Notes: a model not told the origin generated them from the letters alone. DNA of 56,687 nt from Bifidobacteriaceae bacterium (GCA_022649925.1 JALCOX010000002.1:1-56687); one strand, 5' to 3'. Shown: positions 33,027 through 41,111, counted from the first letter of the stretch. Translations and numbers: made by a program.

Positions 33027-33857
33027 GTGGCAGAGCAAAACGATATCAGCGCTAAGCGCGAGGAGTTTCAGCAACTCGCCGTACCTGCGCTCGATATGCT
33101 GTACCGCCAGGCGATGAAGTACACCAACAATCCTGAAGATGCTCAGGACTTGGTGCAAGACACCTTCGAGCGTGGTTTTAAGGCTTTTGATTCCTTCAAA
33201 AAGGGTACAAATATCGAGGCATGGCTCACCACCATTCTGAGAAACGCTTATTTCAATCAGTATCAGAAGGCAAAAAGGCGTCCGCGGCGGGCCAACGACT
33301 CCACAGGCGAGTATGACGATTGGGACATTTATGAGGCGTCAGGACACGCCTCTGAGGGGTTGCGCTCCGCGGAGGAGGAATACCTCGACGCCTACGCTCC
33401 CGCCGAAATCATGCACGCCTTGAACGATCTTTCACCCGAACGCCGGCAAGTCTTCATCGATGCGGCCATCGATGGAAAGAGCTATCAGCAGGTTGCCGAT
33501 GAGCAGGGAATCAAAATCGGCACGGTGATGAGCCGTCTCAATCGCGCACGGACCCAACTGAAGAGCGAACTGGAACAGTACGCTCAGTCGAAGGGCTACG
33601 GCACAGCGAACGCGAATGAGAAAATTCCGAAAAATTCCAAGAGCGGCCCACAGCGAAAATTACCCACTGAGCGCAACGTTCGTCGTGCACCGAGCGATAA
33701 TGAGAACAAAGGAGCAAAAGACTCCGCAGATCTTCCGAAATCTTTGCAAGCAACTCCGCCCCGAGGTGCGTCGTCCCATCAACGTGCTCGAGGTGTGCAG
33801 AACGCGGGCAATGAGACGGTAGAAGCAAAAGGTGTTTCTGAGAAAGTTGGGAGTTGA
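33027..33857 (+). CDS. ECF RNA polymerase sigma factor, SigH/SigR-like
   Basis: 276 residues. Region 2 (ALDMLYRQAMKYTNNPEDAQDLVQDTFERGF, key part NPEDAQDLVQDTFERGF) and GTNIEAWLTTILRNAYFN closely follow the SigR/SigH group that answers thiol and heat stress; region 4 is LSPERRQVFIDAAIDGKSYQ with GIKIGTVMSRLNRAR. From about residue 190 there is an extra 85-residue low-complexity, Lys/Ser/Gln-rich tail absent from typical members of about 200 residues. The next gene overlaps the stop by one base (TGATG) and sits where the anti-sigma factor is expected. Confidence 0.88.
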   Translation: MAEQNDISAKREEFQQLAVPALDMLYRQAMKYTNNPEDAQDLVQDTFERGFKAFDSFKKGTNIEAWLTTILRNAYFNQYQKAKRRPRRANDSTGEYDDWDIYEASGHASEGLRSAEEEYLDAYAPAEIMHALNDLSPERRQVFIDAAIDGKSYQQVADEQGIKIGTVMSRLNRARTQLKSELEQYAQSKGYGTANANEKIPKNSKSGPQRKLPTERNVRRAPSDNENKGAKDSADLPKSLQATPPRGASSHQRARGVQNAGNETVEAKGVSEKVGS

Positions 33858-34387
33858 TGGCGATGAGGATCCAGACGTCTCGTACGGAGACGGTGACGAC
33901 CCAGGAGGGGACGGAGCTTCGACATGAGGAGCGCGTCGTCACGGTCACCGCGTCTTCCTGCTACGACTTGGAGCGCATTGACGACTTCGATGATCTCTAT
34001 CAGTGTGGACTTGCACAGGCTCAGCGGATGGGCCAAATGGAAGCCTTCACGGAGCGTTTCGACGCCGAGGCGAGTTGTGATGCCCAAGAGAAGGCCATGA
34101 TTCAGGCGTTGAAGAACTATCTGAGGCCTCAGCAGGCCCCGGCCGATCTCCTCGGTCGCGTGATGCACTGCCTCGATCGAATTTGTGATGAAGAGCAGAC
34201 TGATGTTTCCGCTGCAGTTGCGGGCTTTGCCAGTGCGGGAGATTCGCAGGTTGCCGCCAACACGGCAAGTGTGGACGGTACAGCGTCGGTGCCTGGCGGG
34301 CACTGCGGGGCAGAGAAGTCTTCCCAGGAGAGCGCTCCAAATGCGGGCGAGCGGCCTGTGGGGTTTGTTTACTTCAAGCAGTCGTAA
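33857..34387 (+). CDS. Candidate divergent anti-sigma factor, lacking the zinc motif
   Basis: 176 residues, translationally coupled to the sigma gene. The segment NYLRPQQAPADLLGRVMHCL resembles the piece after the core of RsrA/RshA anti-sigmas (APADLLxRV). It has six cysteines (SSCY, YQCG, ASCD, MHC, RIC, GHCG) but no H-x3-C-x2-C zinc motif. The N-terminal Arg/Thr/Glu-rich stretch and the C-terminal Ala/Ser/Gly-rich stretch look unstructured. Position and the short match support an anti-sigma role; it could equally be an unrelated partner. Confidence 0.5.
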   Translation: MAMRIQTSRTETVTTQEGTELRHEERVVTVTASSCYDLERIDDFDDLYQCGLAQAQRMGQMEAFTERFDAEASCDAQEKAMIQALKNYLRPQQAPADLLGRVMHCLDRICDEEQTDVSAAVAGFASAGDSQVAANTASVDGTASVPGGHCGAEKSSQESAPNAGERPVGFVYFKQS

Positions 34388-34413
34388 TTTACGCAGATGA
34401 AAGCGGCAATATA

Positions 34414-34443
34414 AAAACCCCGGAGCGGAAGCTCCGGGGTTTT
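34414..34443. terminator. Bidirectional intrinsic terminator
   Basis: AAAACCCCGGAGC - GGAA - GCTCCGGGGTTTT is a perfect 13-bp stem with a GGAA tetraloop. The A and T runs let it work both ways, for the anti-sigma candidate on the plus strand and the bL37 gene on the minus strand. Confidence 0.93.
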
Positions 34444-34469
34444 AAAATTTTGTTTTGTACCTCTACAGA

Positions 34470-34544
34470 TCAGGCGTTTGGCCTCTTGCCGTGATTTGCA
34501 GCCTTCTTACGGCGGTCACGACGCATACGTCCGCGCTTTCCCAT
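34470..34544 (-). CDS. Ribosomal protein bL37 (24 residues)
   Basis: A 24-residue, strongly basic protein beginning MGKRGRMRRDRRKK and ending NHGKRPNA, nearly the same as mycobacterial bL37, the small actinobacteria-specific protein of the large ribosomal subunit (often labelled AURKAIP1/COX24 domain protein). AAGGAG lies 5 bp before the ATG. It is convergent with the sigma/anti-sigma pair and shares their terminator. Too short for ordinary ORF calling. Confidence 0.9.
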   Translation of the reverse strand: MGKRGRMRRDRRKKAANHGKRPNA

Positions 34545-34590
34545 ATTCACTCCTTAAATTCGCTGATAGACCTTCGGAATTGTCTCATAT

Positions 34591-34622
34591 CATCGGCGTT
34601 CGCACAAGCTCAAACGCCGATG
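34591..34622. other. Hairpin between aldose epimerase and bL37 genes
   Basis: CATCGGCGTT (34591-34600) and AACGCCGATG (34613-34622) form a 10-bp stem with a 12-nt loop, followed on the plus strand by a GGGTTTTT stretch. On the minus strand it lies after the epimerase stop and before bL37, so it could be a weak terminator or a leader structure. Confidence 0.5.
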
Positions 34623-34641
34623 AATGCGGGTTTTTCTTCTT

Positions 34642-35598
34642 TCAGATCTGCTTTGCCGAGTAGGTGATGGTGGTGGAGTAGCTCTCTCCGGGCTCGACTG
34701 TTTCGAGATTTTCTCCTGTGCGGAAGGCGTTCGCGTGAGCGGTCATGGGCTCCACGGCGACACCTGCAGGGCGGAAGGAGGCGCCGAAGCCGGTTCCGGT
34801 GCAGACCTGCCAGGAGTTGACCGTGTTGTCTCCGCTCAGGCGCACCTGAATGCCGTCGGGACGAGTGAAGAGCGCGGTGGTGGAGCCGTCGCCGACGTGC
34901 TCGACGTCCGTCCACGCATCGTCATAGCCCTTGCCTTCGAAACTGGGGTTGATGGTGAGGTCGTACTTGGTGCCCTCAACGTCTTCGGCGCCGGTGGGCA
35001 GAAGGCGGTCGGCAGACACGGTGACGTGCTTGTGTGCGTGAAGCTCGAGGTGGCATGCGGCGTTGTCGGCTTCGATATCGTCGCCCGTGTGGCCTTCGAC
35101 TCCGTTGGCGAGCCAGGGATGGATGCCGAATGCCCAGGGGGCCGGCTTGGTGTCGTTGTTCTCAACCGTGACCGACTGAGTCAGTCCGGAGTCGCTGAGT
35201 TCGTAATGGGCGTAAACCGTGATGTCGAAGGGGTAGCTGGGGATCGCTGGCGCGCGCCAGCTCAGGGTGACCGAGGACTCTGTCAGGCTCTCCAACGTCC
35301 AGAAGTAGCGATAGCCGAAACCGTGCAACGACGTCTGACGCTCAGGCTCGTCGATCGGCATCTGATACGTCACGCCCTCGAAGGTGTACTGGCCGTCCTC
35401 AACGCGGTTGGGGTAGGGGACGAGCACGTAGCCGTTGCAGCAGGGGACGGTCTCGTTGGCGTCGAAAGTGGCGAGGAGATTCTTGCCCTTCCACCGCAGC
35501 GCGCGTAGGGTGGCGCCCAGCTCGGTGACAACTGCGGAATAATCACCGAAAGAAATGGAATATTGGTTGCCCGTGCGGGGCTTGACGATACGTGACAT
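34642..35598 (-). CDS. Aldose 1-epimerase family protein
   Basis: 318 residues from ATG 35598, preceded by GGAGGAG at good distance. Galactose-mutarotase-like beta-sandwich with the substrate loop LVPYPNRVEDGQYTFEG, catalytic His in TSLHGFGYR and a second His in WAFGIHPWL; the acid Glu is probably in GVAVEPMTAHANAF. It would speed interconversion of sugar anomers. The exact sugar is unknown. It follows the YbaK-like gene on the same strand by 81 bp. Confidence 0.88.
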   Translation of the reverse strand: MSRIVKPRTGNQYSISFGDYSAVVTELGATLRALRWKGKNLLATFDANETVPCCNGYVLVPYPNRVEDGQYTFEGVTYQMPIDEPERQTSLHGFGYRYFWTLESLTESSVTLSWRAPAIPSYPFDITVYAHYELSDSGLTQSVTVENNDTKPAPWAFGIHPWLANGVEGHTGDDIEADNAACHLELHAHKHVTVSADRLLPTGAEDVEGTKYDLTINPSFEGKGYDDAWTDVEHVGDGSTTALFTRPDGIQVRLSGDNTVNSWQVCTGTGFGASFRPAGVAVEPMTAHANAFRTGENLETVEPGESYSTTITYSAKQI

Positions 35599-35679
35599 TG
35601 GTACTCCTCCGTGAGCCAGATGGTTAACGCTCACAATTCTAATGGACACTTTGCCGTTCGCTGCAGGTGTGACGTTGCG

Positions 35680-36186
35680 TTAGCGCTTTGCGATGGCGGC
35701 GGAAATTCCTCCGAGCACCGATAGCAGCGCGTTGGGGTCAATGACGACGTCGAACCCGCGTTTTCCACCGGAGACGAGGATCGTGGGATAGTCGAGGGCG
35801 GAGGCGTCCAGGAAGGTGCGGTGTGTCGTCTTCTGACCGAAGGGGGAGATGCCGCCGACGACGTAGCCCGTGGCACGTTGGGCCTTCTGAGGATTCGCCA
35901 TCTCCAGTTTCTTGATATTGGCAGCGGCGGCGAGCTTTTTGAGATCGAGATGTCCACTCACCGGGACGATTCCGACGACCAGTTCTGATCCTGAATCTGC
36001 CAGAAGCGTCTTGAAAACCTGATGAGGATCCATCCCCAGCTTCGTCGCACCCTCGATGCCATAGCCCTCGGCCATGTCGTCTGCCGAATGGTCGTATTCG
36101 ACAGTGTCGAAGGTCGCTCCGGCCTTCTCAAGTTGAATGATTGCCGGTGTTGACCCCGTCTCCTTGCTCTTCTTTTTCTTCGACAT
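35680..36186 (-). CDS. ybaK: Cys-tRNA(Pro)/Cys-tRNA(Cys) deacylase, YbaK/EbsC family
   Basis: 168 residues with the YbaK fold: ATFDTVEYDHSADDM, VFKTLLADSGSELVVGIVPV, LKKLAAAANIKKLEMA and ATGYVVGGISPFGQKT, where the GGxSPxGxK loop holds the active site. It frees cysteine mischarged on tRNA(Pro). A Lys-rich N-terminus precedes the domain. GGAGGAG upstream supports the ATG at 36186. The long non-coding stretch with 20-nt-period repeats lies just upstream and might affect its transcription. Confidence 0.92.
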   Translation of the reverse strand: MSKKKKSKETGSTPAIIQLEKAGATFDTVEYDHSADDMAEGYGIEGATKLGMDPHQVFKTLLADSGSELVVGIVPVSGHLDLKKLAAAANIKKLEMANPQKAQRATGYVVGGISPFGQKTTHRTFLDASALDYPTILVSGGKRGFDVVIDPNALLSVLGGISAAIAKR

Positions 36187-36276
36187 GCCTCTCCTCCGTG
36201 AATTCGGGTGATGTTCCTACTGGGTATTTCAGCTCACGCGCACGACAGTGTGCGTATGGGATGCAGTGGTTTTATT

Positions 36277-36379
36277 CACAAGGTGGGCGATAAGTGCGAC
36301 AGGTGGGCGCTCCGCAGCCTGTTTTGGTGGTTATTTACGGATTTATCGCCCACCTTTGGCACTTATCGCCCACCTTGTG
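36277..36379. repeat. Inverted pair of 20-nt-period repeats (element A)
   Basis: Outer arms of 21 bp are perfect complements (36277-36297 and 36359-36379). The core AAGGTGGGCGATAA occurs at 36280, and its AGGTGGGCG part again at 36301, 20 nt after the first (36281). On the right TTATCGCCCACCTT occurs at 36343 and 36363, again exactly 20 nt apart. The result is a large nested hairpin of about 100 nt with a 37-nt central loop. Confidence 0.85.
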
Positions 36380-36412
36380 GTCTTTTTGGTCTTTGTGGTC
36401 TTTGTGGTCTTT
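36377..36412 (+). repeat. Four tandem 9-bp repeats of GTGGTCTTT
   Basis: GTGGTCTTT, TTGGTCTTT, GTGGTCTTT, GTGGTCTTT follow one another directly, starting in the end of the inverted element. The array leads straight into a homopolymer run. Confidence 0.85.
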
Positions 36413-36427
36413 TTTTTGGGGGGGGGG
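36410..36427 (+). repeat. T8G10 homopolymer run
   Basis: Eight T followed by ten G. Runs of this length change easily by slippage. It is intergenic, about 225 bp upstream of ybaK (minus strand) and 30 bp beyond the gap terminator. The exact length may also be uncertain by sequencing. Confidence 0.8.
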
Positions 36428-36455
36428 CAGACACGGCAGAAAATGCAGAATACAG

Positions 36456-36492
36456 AAAACCCGCAGACCGGAAATCCGGACCGCGGGTTTTT
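36456..36492. terminator. Terminator of gap (works in both directions)
   Basis: AAAACCCGC (36456-36464) pairs with GCGGGTTTT (36483-36491); the inner CCGG-AAAT-CCGG also pairs. Read on the minus strand it ends in TTTTCTGTATT just after the gap stop. Confidence 0.85.
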
Positions 36493-36523
36493 GTATTACA
36501 GCTCCGGCGTGGGCCGGAATCTA

Positions 36524-37582
36524 CTACTTCTCGGAGATCTCTGCGAAGTAGAGGAGGGTACGGATCATGTTGCAGGTGAATCCGTTCTCGTTGTCGTAGA
36601 AGGAGACGGTCCGAACCAGCTGATCGTCACCGGAGGTGACAACGTCGGTCTGAGTGGGATCGAAGACGCCACCGTGGGTGTCGCCGATGATGTCAGAGGT
36701 GACGATGCCGTCAGCGTTGTAACCGAAGTATTCCTTGTCGGAGAACTCAGCCTTGAAGGCGGAGTTGATCTCGTCGATGGTGACCTTCTTGTCGAGGATG
36801 GACGTCAGCTCGGTGACGGAACCATCGGGGACGGAAACGCGCTGTGCGTGGCCCTGGAGCTTGCCGTCAACGGACGGAACAACCTTGCCGATTGCCTTTG
36901 CAGCACCGGTGGAGTGCTCGATGGTGTTGATGGCGGCAGCGCGGTTGGCGCGGCCGTTCTTGCCACGAGGTCCGTCGAGCAACATCTGGGTTCCGGTGTA
37001 AGCGTGCACCGTGGTCATAAGGCCAGCCTTGACGCCGAACTTGTTGTCGAGGAGCTGAACCATGGCGGCCAGCGAGTTCGTGGTGCAAGAACCTGCGGAC
37101 ACGATGATGTCGGAAGCCTTGAGGGTTTCGTGATTCACACCGTAAACGATGGTCGGAGTGGTGTCGTCCTTGGCAGGAGCGGAGATGAGAACCTTCTTGG
37201 CACCTGCGTCGATGTGAGCCTGGCTCTTCTCGGCAGAGGTGTAGAAGCCGGTGCACTCGAGGACGTAGTCCACGCCGTCGTTCTTGACCCACGGAATGTT
37301 GCGTGCGTCCTTCTCGGCGTACACGGTGTATTCCTTGCCGTCAACGATGATGGAATTCTCGGTGGAGGTGACCTCAACCGGGGTGCCATCGTCGTGGCGC
37401 AAAACGCCGTGCGTGCTGTCGTACTTCAGAAGGTAGGCAAGCATCGAAGGGGTGGTCAAATCGTTGATAGCAGCGACCTCGATATCGCCTGCCTGGCCTC
37501 CGCGGCTCTGCAGCTGGATGATGCGGCGGAAAGCGAGACGACCGATGCGGCCAAAGCCGTTAATACCAATCTTTACTGTCAT
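36524..37582 (-). CDS. gap: Glyceraldehyde-3-phosphate dehydrogenase, type I
   Basis: 352 residues. NAD-binding start [18 protein letters not shown], active-site SAGSCTTNS with the catalytic Cys (the family's second Cys is Ser here), His in [18 protein letters not shown], and WYDNE-like [17 protein letters not shown] near the end. The central glycolytic enzyme, making 1,3-bisphosphoglycerate and NADH in the cytoplasm. AGGAGA precedes the ATG. It stands alone between a promoter region of about 190 bp and its own terminator. Confidence 0.96.
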   Translation of the reverse strand: MTVKIGINGFGRIGRLAFRRIIQLQSRGGQAGDIEVAAINDLTTPSMLAYLLKYDSTHGVLRHDDGTPVEVTSTENSIIVDGKEYTVYAEKDARNIPWVKNDGVDYVLECTGFYTSAEKSQAHIDAGAKKVLISAPAKDDTTPTIVYGVNHETLKASDIIVSAGSCTTNSLAAMVQLLDNKFGVKAGLMTTVHAYTGTQMLLDGPRGKNGRANRAAAINTIEHSTGAAKAIGKVVPSVDGKLQGHAQRVSVPDGSVTELTSILDKKVTIDEINSAFKAEFSDKEYFGYNADGIVTSDIIGDTHGGVFDPTQTDVVTSGDDQLVRTVSFYDNENGFTCNMIRTLLYFAEISEK

Positions 37583-37775
37583 TTAACATTCTCCTGAAAG
37601 AACGGGGCACGGCGAACGTGAGGCAAATCACAGAAATAAGTTCTGGAACACACTTTCCATTCGCATGCCATCTATTATGAACGCTTCACATAATACTGCG
37701 TTCTCTGTACTTTACCTGTGGGCGCATCGGGGAATAAAAGGTGAAAACCACGAAGATTTCTTGAGGTCCTCGACC

Positions 37776-38138
37776 TTATTCTCCGTCGAAATGAGCATCC
37801 CACTGATCCTGCTTGAAACCCACGAGAACGGTATCGCCGTCAAGCAGAATTGGACGCTTGACGAGCATCCCATCGGTGGAGAGCAGGTGCAACGCTTCGT
37901 CGTTGCTCATGGTTGGCAGCTTTGATTTCACGTCGAGCTCGCGGTACTTCATCCCCGACGTATTGAAGAAGCGCTTCAGCGGCAACCCCGAGCGCTCATA
38001 CCACGCCTTGAGTTCGTCGTACGTTGGGTTCTCCTGCTTGATATTGCGCTCCGCGTACTCGATTCCACGAGCCTTCATCCACGCACGCGCCTTGGCGCAG
38101 GTGGAACAGGGCGTGTAGCAAATAAAATCAGCGATCAT
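37776..38138 (-). CDS. ArsC/Spx-family thioredoxin-fold protein
   Basis: 120 residues from the ATG at 38138 (AAGGA 8 bp upstream; the ATG at 38147 abuts the site). ArsC-fold features: YTPCSTCAKARAWMKARGI with a CxxC pair, LKAWYERSGLPLKRFFNTSG, and RPILLDGDTVLVGFKQDQW. The family includes arsenate reductases and the Spx/YffB regulators; the exact role is unknown. Its first 11 bp overlap the end of the thiamine pyrophosphokinase gene, so the two are one operon. Confidence 0.85.
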   Translation of the reverse strand: MIADFICYTPCSTCAKARAWMKARGIEYAERNIKQENPTYDELKAWYERSGLPLKRFFNTSGMKYRELDVKSKLPTMSNDEALHLLSTDGMLVKRPILLDGDTVLVGFKQDQWDAHFDGE

Positions 38139-38919
38139 TTTTTTCATCCTTGGTTGCGAGCAAATCCGAAACCTTCGTAGTGATCTCCCCGAAACTGCTC
38201 GCCGCAGGGAGTCTCAGCGCAACGCTCTCCGCCGCAATCGCCTCCGGGAAGGTCACGGTGAGGACTCCGCTTCCCACCGAGATGCTGGCAGCGGAACCCG
38301 TGAATTCATTGCTCACGCCGAGCGGCACTGAATTGTGCAACCGGACGCCACTCACTTCGTACTTGAGCCCCTCAATCGAGACGTCGTCGGCCGCATCGCT
38401 GGCCGCAAAGACAGAGACCATCTCAAGGGCGGAGGTGGGGTCCGCCGCAAAATCAATACGCGCCTGCGACAGAGCAGTGACGCACGTCTGGGCAGAATGG
38501 AGAAACCCCACGCCGCCGTGCAGCGCGATGCCGTTGAGAAGCTGTATGTTCGCCAACGTGTGGTCGAGTCGGCCCCCCAAGCCGCCGTAAATGGAGAACA
38601 GCCTGTACCCCTTGCTCCACCCAAGTTTAACAGCCGACGTCATGTCGGTATCGTCCTTCTCGGTGGGGAGCTGCACTGTCTCGATCGAGGTGTCACCTTT
38701 CAGACTTGCAAGTGATCCGGCGCGAGCGGAGTCAAAATCTCCGATGACAGCGCGGGGAACACGGTGGTGTTGGGAAAGGAAGTCGAGACCCCCATCCGCT
38801 GCGATGAGATAGTCGGAGGGATGCGCCGGGGGAGGAACAACGTCGTTGGTGCCCGCGCCCACGATGACGCAGATAGCCTCCGTCTGGGGGTGGGTTGTTC
38901 TCTTCACGGTGGTGTTCAC
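38128..38919 (-). CDS. thiN: Thiamine pyrophosphokinase
   Basis: 263 residues from GTG 38919, which has AAAGGAG 6 bp upstream. Motifs of the family: LIAADGGLDFL, AVIGDFDSA, PTEKDDTDMTSAV and YGGLGGRLDHTLANIQLL. It transfers pyrophosphate from ATP to thiamine, giving the ThDP cofactor, which phosphoketolase-type and pyruvate enzymes need. No THI-box riboswitch was recognised upstream. Overlaps the ArsC-like gene downstream. Confidence 0.9.
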   Translation of the reverse strand: MNTTVKRTTHPQTEAICVIVGAGTNDVVPPPAHPSDYLIAADGGLDFLSQHHRVPRAVIGDFDSARAGSLASLKGDTSIETVQLPTEKDDTDMTSAVKLGWSKGYRLFSIYGGLGGRLDHTLANIQLLNGIALHGGVGFLHSAQTCVTALSQARIDFAADPTSALEMVSVFAASDAADDVSIEGLKYEVSGVRLHNSVPLGVSNEFTGSAASISVGSGVLTVTFPEAIAAESVALRLPAASSFGEITTKVSDLLATKDEKNDR

Positions 38920-38988
38920 TGCGGCTCCTTTGGCCTCTGGAATGTATCGCCTCACCCCCTAGCTTAATTGTCAAGTGCGCGAGGCTGA

Positions 38989-39978
38989 ATGTTGTGCATG
39001 ACAGGGCAGGATCAAGGGGCGCGTGAGCCTCACAAGGATGCGAAGAAAATAGGGGGAACGGCCTATTTTGCCGGTGGATGCTTCTGGGGGCTTGAACGCT
39101 ATTTCCAAGGTGTCACCGGCGTGACCTCGACGCAGGTGGGCTACGCTCAATCCAGCGTTGAGAATCCCTCTTACGAGCAGGTGTGCAGCGGGTACACGGA
39201 CGCGGTAGAAACGGTGCGCGTCGATTTTGACCCCGACGTGGTCAGCCTGCGCGTTCTCGCACTGCTCTTTATGGACGTCATCGACCCCTATGCGCGCAAC
39301 CGGCAGGGCAACGATATCGGGCGCCAGTATCGCTCGGGAATGTACTTCACCGATCCTCAGCAGCACGAGGTGTACGCAACAGTGCTCTCTGAGTTCCGGG
39401 AGAAGACGCGGCGGCCGGCTGCGGTTGAGGTCGTTGCGCTCGCGAGCTTCTACGAGGCGGAGGACTATCACCAGGACTATCTGGAGAAAAATCCTGGCGG
39501 CTACTGCCACATCCCCTTCAGCAAGATCGGAGACGTCGCACATCGGCAGAAGTACATCGAGCGGATTTGGAATCTCGACCCCGTGGAATACGACGTCACG
39601 CAGAAGGCGGGCACTGAAGCCCCGTTCCACAACAAGTACGACGACGAGTACGCGCCAGGCATCTATGTCGACATCGTGAGCGGGGAGCCACTCTTCGTCT
39701 CTTCCACCAAATACGACGCGGGTTGCGGGTGGCCGTCGTTCAGCAAGCCCCTCGATACGGCGAAGTTGCAGTACGTGCAGGATCTCCGGGTTCCGGGGCA
39801 TCCTCGGATCGAGGTGCGCACTAAGGAGTCGGGCATTCATCTGGGGCATGTGTTTGACGACGGTCCCGCCGAATTGGGTGGACAGCGTTACTGCATGAAC
39901 TCTGCGTCGTTGCGCTTCGTGCCGCGAGATGAGATGGAAGCGGAAGGGTACGGAAAGTACCTGGATCAAGTGGAGTAG
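38989..39978 (+). CDS. msrAB: Peptide methionine sulfoxide reductase MsrA/MsrB fusion
   Basis: 329 residues in two domains. MsrA: catalytic Cys31 in GGCFWGLE, then GYAQSSVENPSYEQVCSGYT. MsrB from about residue 195: PGIYVDIVSGEPLF, AGCGWPSFSKPL, GIHLGHVFDDGP and catalytic Cys302 in GQRYCMNSASLRF. The CxxC zinc pairs of many MsrB proteins are absent. It repairs both S- and R-methionine sulfoxide in proteins. ATG 38998 is an alternative start. The gene stands alone and is divergent from thiN. Confidence 0.94.
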   Translation: MLCMTGQDQGAREPHKDAKKIGGTAYFAGGCFWGLERYFQGVTGVTSTQVGYAQSSVENPSYEQVCSGYTDAVETVRVDFDPDVVSLRVLALLFMDVIDPYARNRQGNDIGRQYRSGMYFTDPQQHEVYATVLSEFREKTRRPAAVEVVALASFYEAEDYHQDYLEKNPGGYCHIPFSKIGDVAHRQKYIERIWNLDPVEYDVTQKAGTEAPFHNKYDDEYAPGIYVDIVSGEPLFVSSTKYDAGCGWPSFSKPLDTAKLQYVQDLRVPGHPRIEVRTKESGIHLGHVFDDGPAELGGQRYCMNSASLRFVPRDEMEAEGYGKYLDQVE

Positions 39979-40234
39979 AAGGTTGGGTTGCCCCGGCTTT
40001 TGTCGGGGCTTGTGGTAGTATCTACAAGGCTTGAGAAATCAAGAAAGTGGAATTTCCCACCTGGAGGCTTTTTGCAGTCTCGGGTTTGTAAGCAAAAGCT
40101 TACCGAAAGGCGAGTCTGGCGCCGGTTCTGAATCGCATGAGCGAGAGTAAGAACGGTGTACAGGTGTTGCGTCTTTGGTAGGTGCTGTTTGCATGGGGAT
40201 TCCGCGTCATCAGACATGATTGATTGGAGTCATC
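39979..40234 (+). promoter_or_regulatory. Leader region of infC-rpmI-rplT
   Basis: This 256-bp gap holds the promoter and 5' leader of the infC operon. Visible structures are CCCCG-GCTTTTGT-CGGGG just after msrAB and a perfect hairpin GTAAGC-AAAA-GCTTAC at 40088-40103. Leaders of this operon are often controlled by L20 or IF3; I see no match to a specific known class. Confidence 0.45.
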
Positions 40235-40930
40235 ATTAGCGACGAACTGAACATTAACGAGGACATTCGTGCCTCGCAGGTGCGTCTCATCGGCCCGAAT
40301 GGCGAGCAGGTGGGCGTCATTGCGACCACGGTGGCACTCAACCTTGCGCGCGAAGCGAGCCTCGATCTGGTCGAGGTCGCTCCCAATAGCAAGCCACCGG
40401 TTGCCAAGCTCATTGATTACGGCAAGTACAAGTACAACGAGAAGCTCAAGCAGCGCGAGGCGCGCCGCAATCAGAGCACTGCCGAGATCAAGGAAATTCG
40501 TTTCCGTCTGAAGATCGACGACCACGACTTCGATGTGAAGAAGGGCCATGTCGAGCGCTTCCTCAAGGGCGGCGACAAGGTAAAGGTCACCATTATGCTG
40601 CGTGGCCGCGAGATCTCGCGCCCCATTGGCGGCGTCCCGCTTCTGGAGCGTCTCGCGGATGAGGTTGCGGATTTGGGCAGCATCGAGTCGCGTCCTCGCC
40701 AGGACGGCAGGAACATCATTATGGTGCTCACGCCGAAGGGCAAGAAGGTGCACACTCAATCTGAGCAGCGCCGTCGCGGAGACCAGTCACGCGCAGAGCG
40801 CCAGGCACGTCAGGCCGCGCGTCTCGCAGCGAAGAACGGTGCACCCGCTGAACAGCGGGAAAACGCCGCGAAGAATAAAACTTCCAAGGAAGAAACAAAT
40901 ATCAAGGAGGGCAGCGATGCCAAAGAATAA
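40235..40930 (+). CDS. infC: Translation initiation factor IF-3 (AUU start)
   Basis: 231 residues beginning at ATT 40235 ([14 protein letters not shown]), with GGAG 5 bp upstream; ATC 40232 is too close, and TTG 40220 would put the ribosome site inside the gene. IF3 genes characteristically start at AUU/AUC so that IF3 limits its own synthesis. N-domain [14 protein letters not shown], linker [21 protein letters not shown]-domain [18 protein letters not shown] and GREISRP. A charged tail of about 55 residues (after KGKKVHTQ) exceeds most IF3 proteins. Overlaps rpmI by 14 bp. Confidence 0.94.
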   Translation: MSDELNINEDIRASQVRLIGPNGEQVGVIATTVALNLAREASLDLVEVAPNSKPPVAKLIDYGKYKYNEKLKQREARRNQSTAEIKEIRFRLKIDDHDFDVKKGHVERFLKGGDKVKVTIMLRGREISRPIGGVPLLERLADEVADLGSIESRPRQDGRNIIMVLTPKGKKVHTQSEQRRRGDQSRAERQARQAARLAAKNGAPAEQRENAAKNKTSKEETNIKEGSDAKE

Positions 40931-41111
40931 GACGAACACAGCAGCGGCCAAGCGTATCCGCGTCACCGGAACTGGCAAGCTGATGGCTTCAGGCACGGCC
41001 ATGCGTCACAATCTTGAGCACAAGTCCGCTCGCAAGCGTCGTGCTCTGTCCCGTGACCAGCACATTTCAGCGGATCAGAACAAGCGCATGAAGAAGCTTC
41101 TTGGTCTGTGA
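40917..41111 (+). CDS. rpmI: 50S ribosomal protein bL35
   Basis: 64 residues, [20 protein letters not shown] to [10 protein letters not shown], the standard bL35 length and sequence. The AAGGAGG site at 40904-40910 lies inside the infC tail, 6 bp before the ATG, which fixes the start and couples the two genes. Confidence 0.96.
   Translation: MPKNKTNTAAAKRIRVTGTGKLMASGTAMRHNLEHKSARKRRALSRDQHISADQNKRMKKLLGL

Larger units (their letters stand above)
36187..36523. other. Gene-free 337-bp region upstream of ybaK and downstream of gap
   Basis: Holds, left to right: the ybaK ribosome site; a small hairpin (ACGC-CAC / GTG-GCGT) around 36230-36255; the inverted 20-nt-period repeat element (36277-36379); four 9-bp tandem repeats; a T8G10 run; and the gap terminator. 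Open frames crossing it are repeat-derived and show no protein-like sequence. Confidence 0.7.

Noticed and set aside
36248-37597. A 449-residue plus-strand frame running through the repeat region and antisense to gap
   Set aside because: Its start is the repeat and poly-G region, the rest is antisense to GAPDH; no protein family features.
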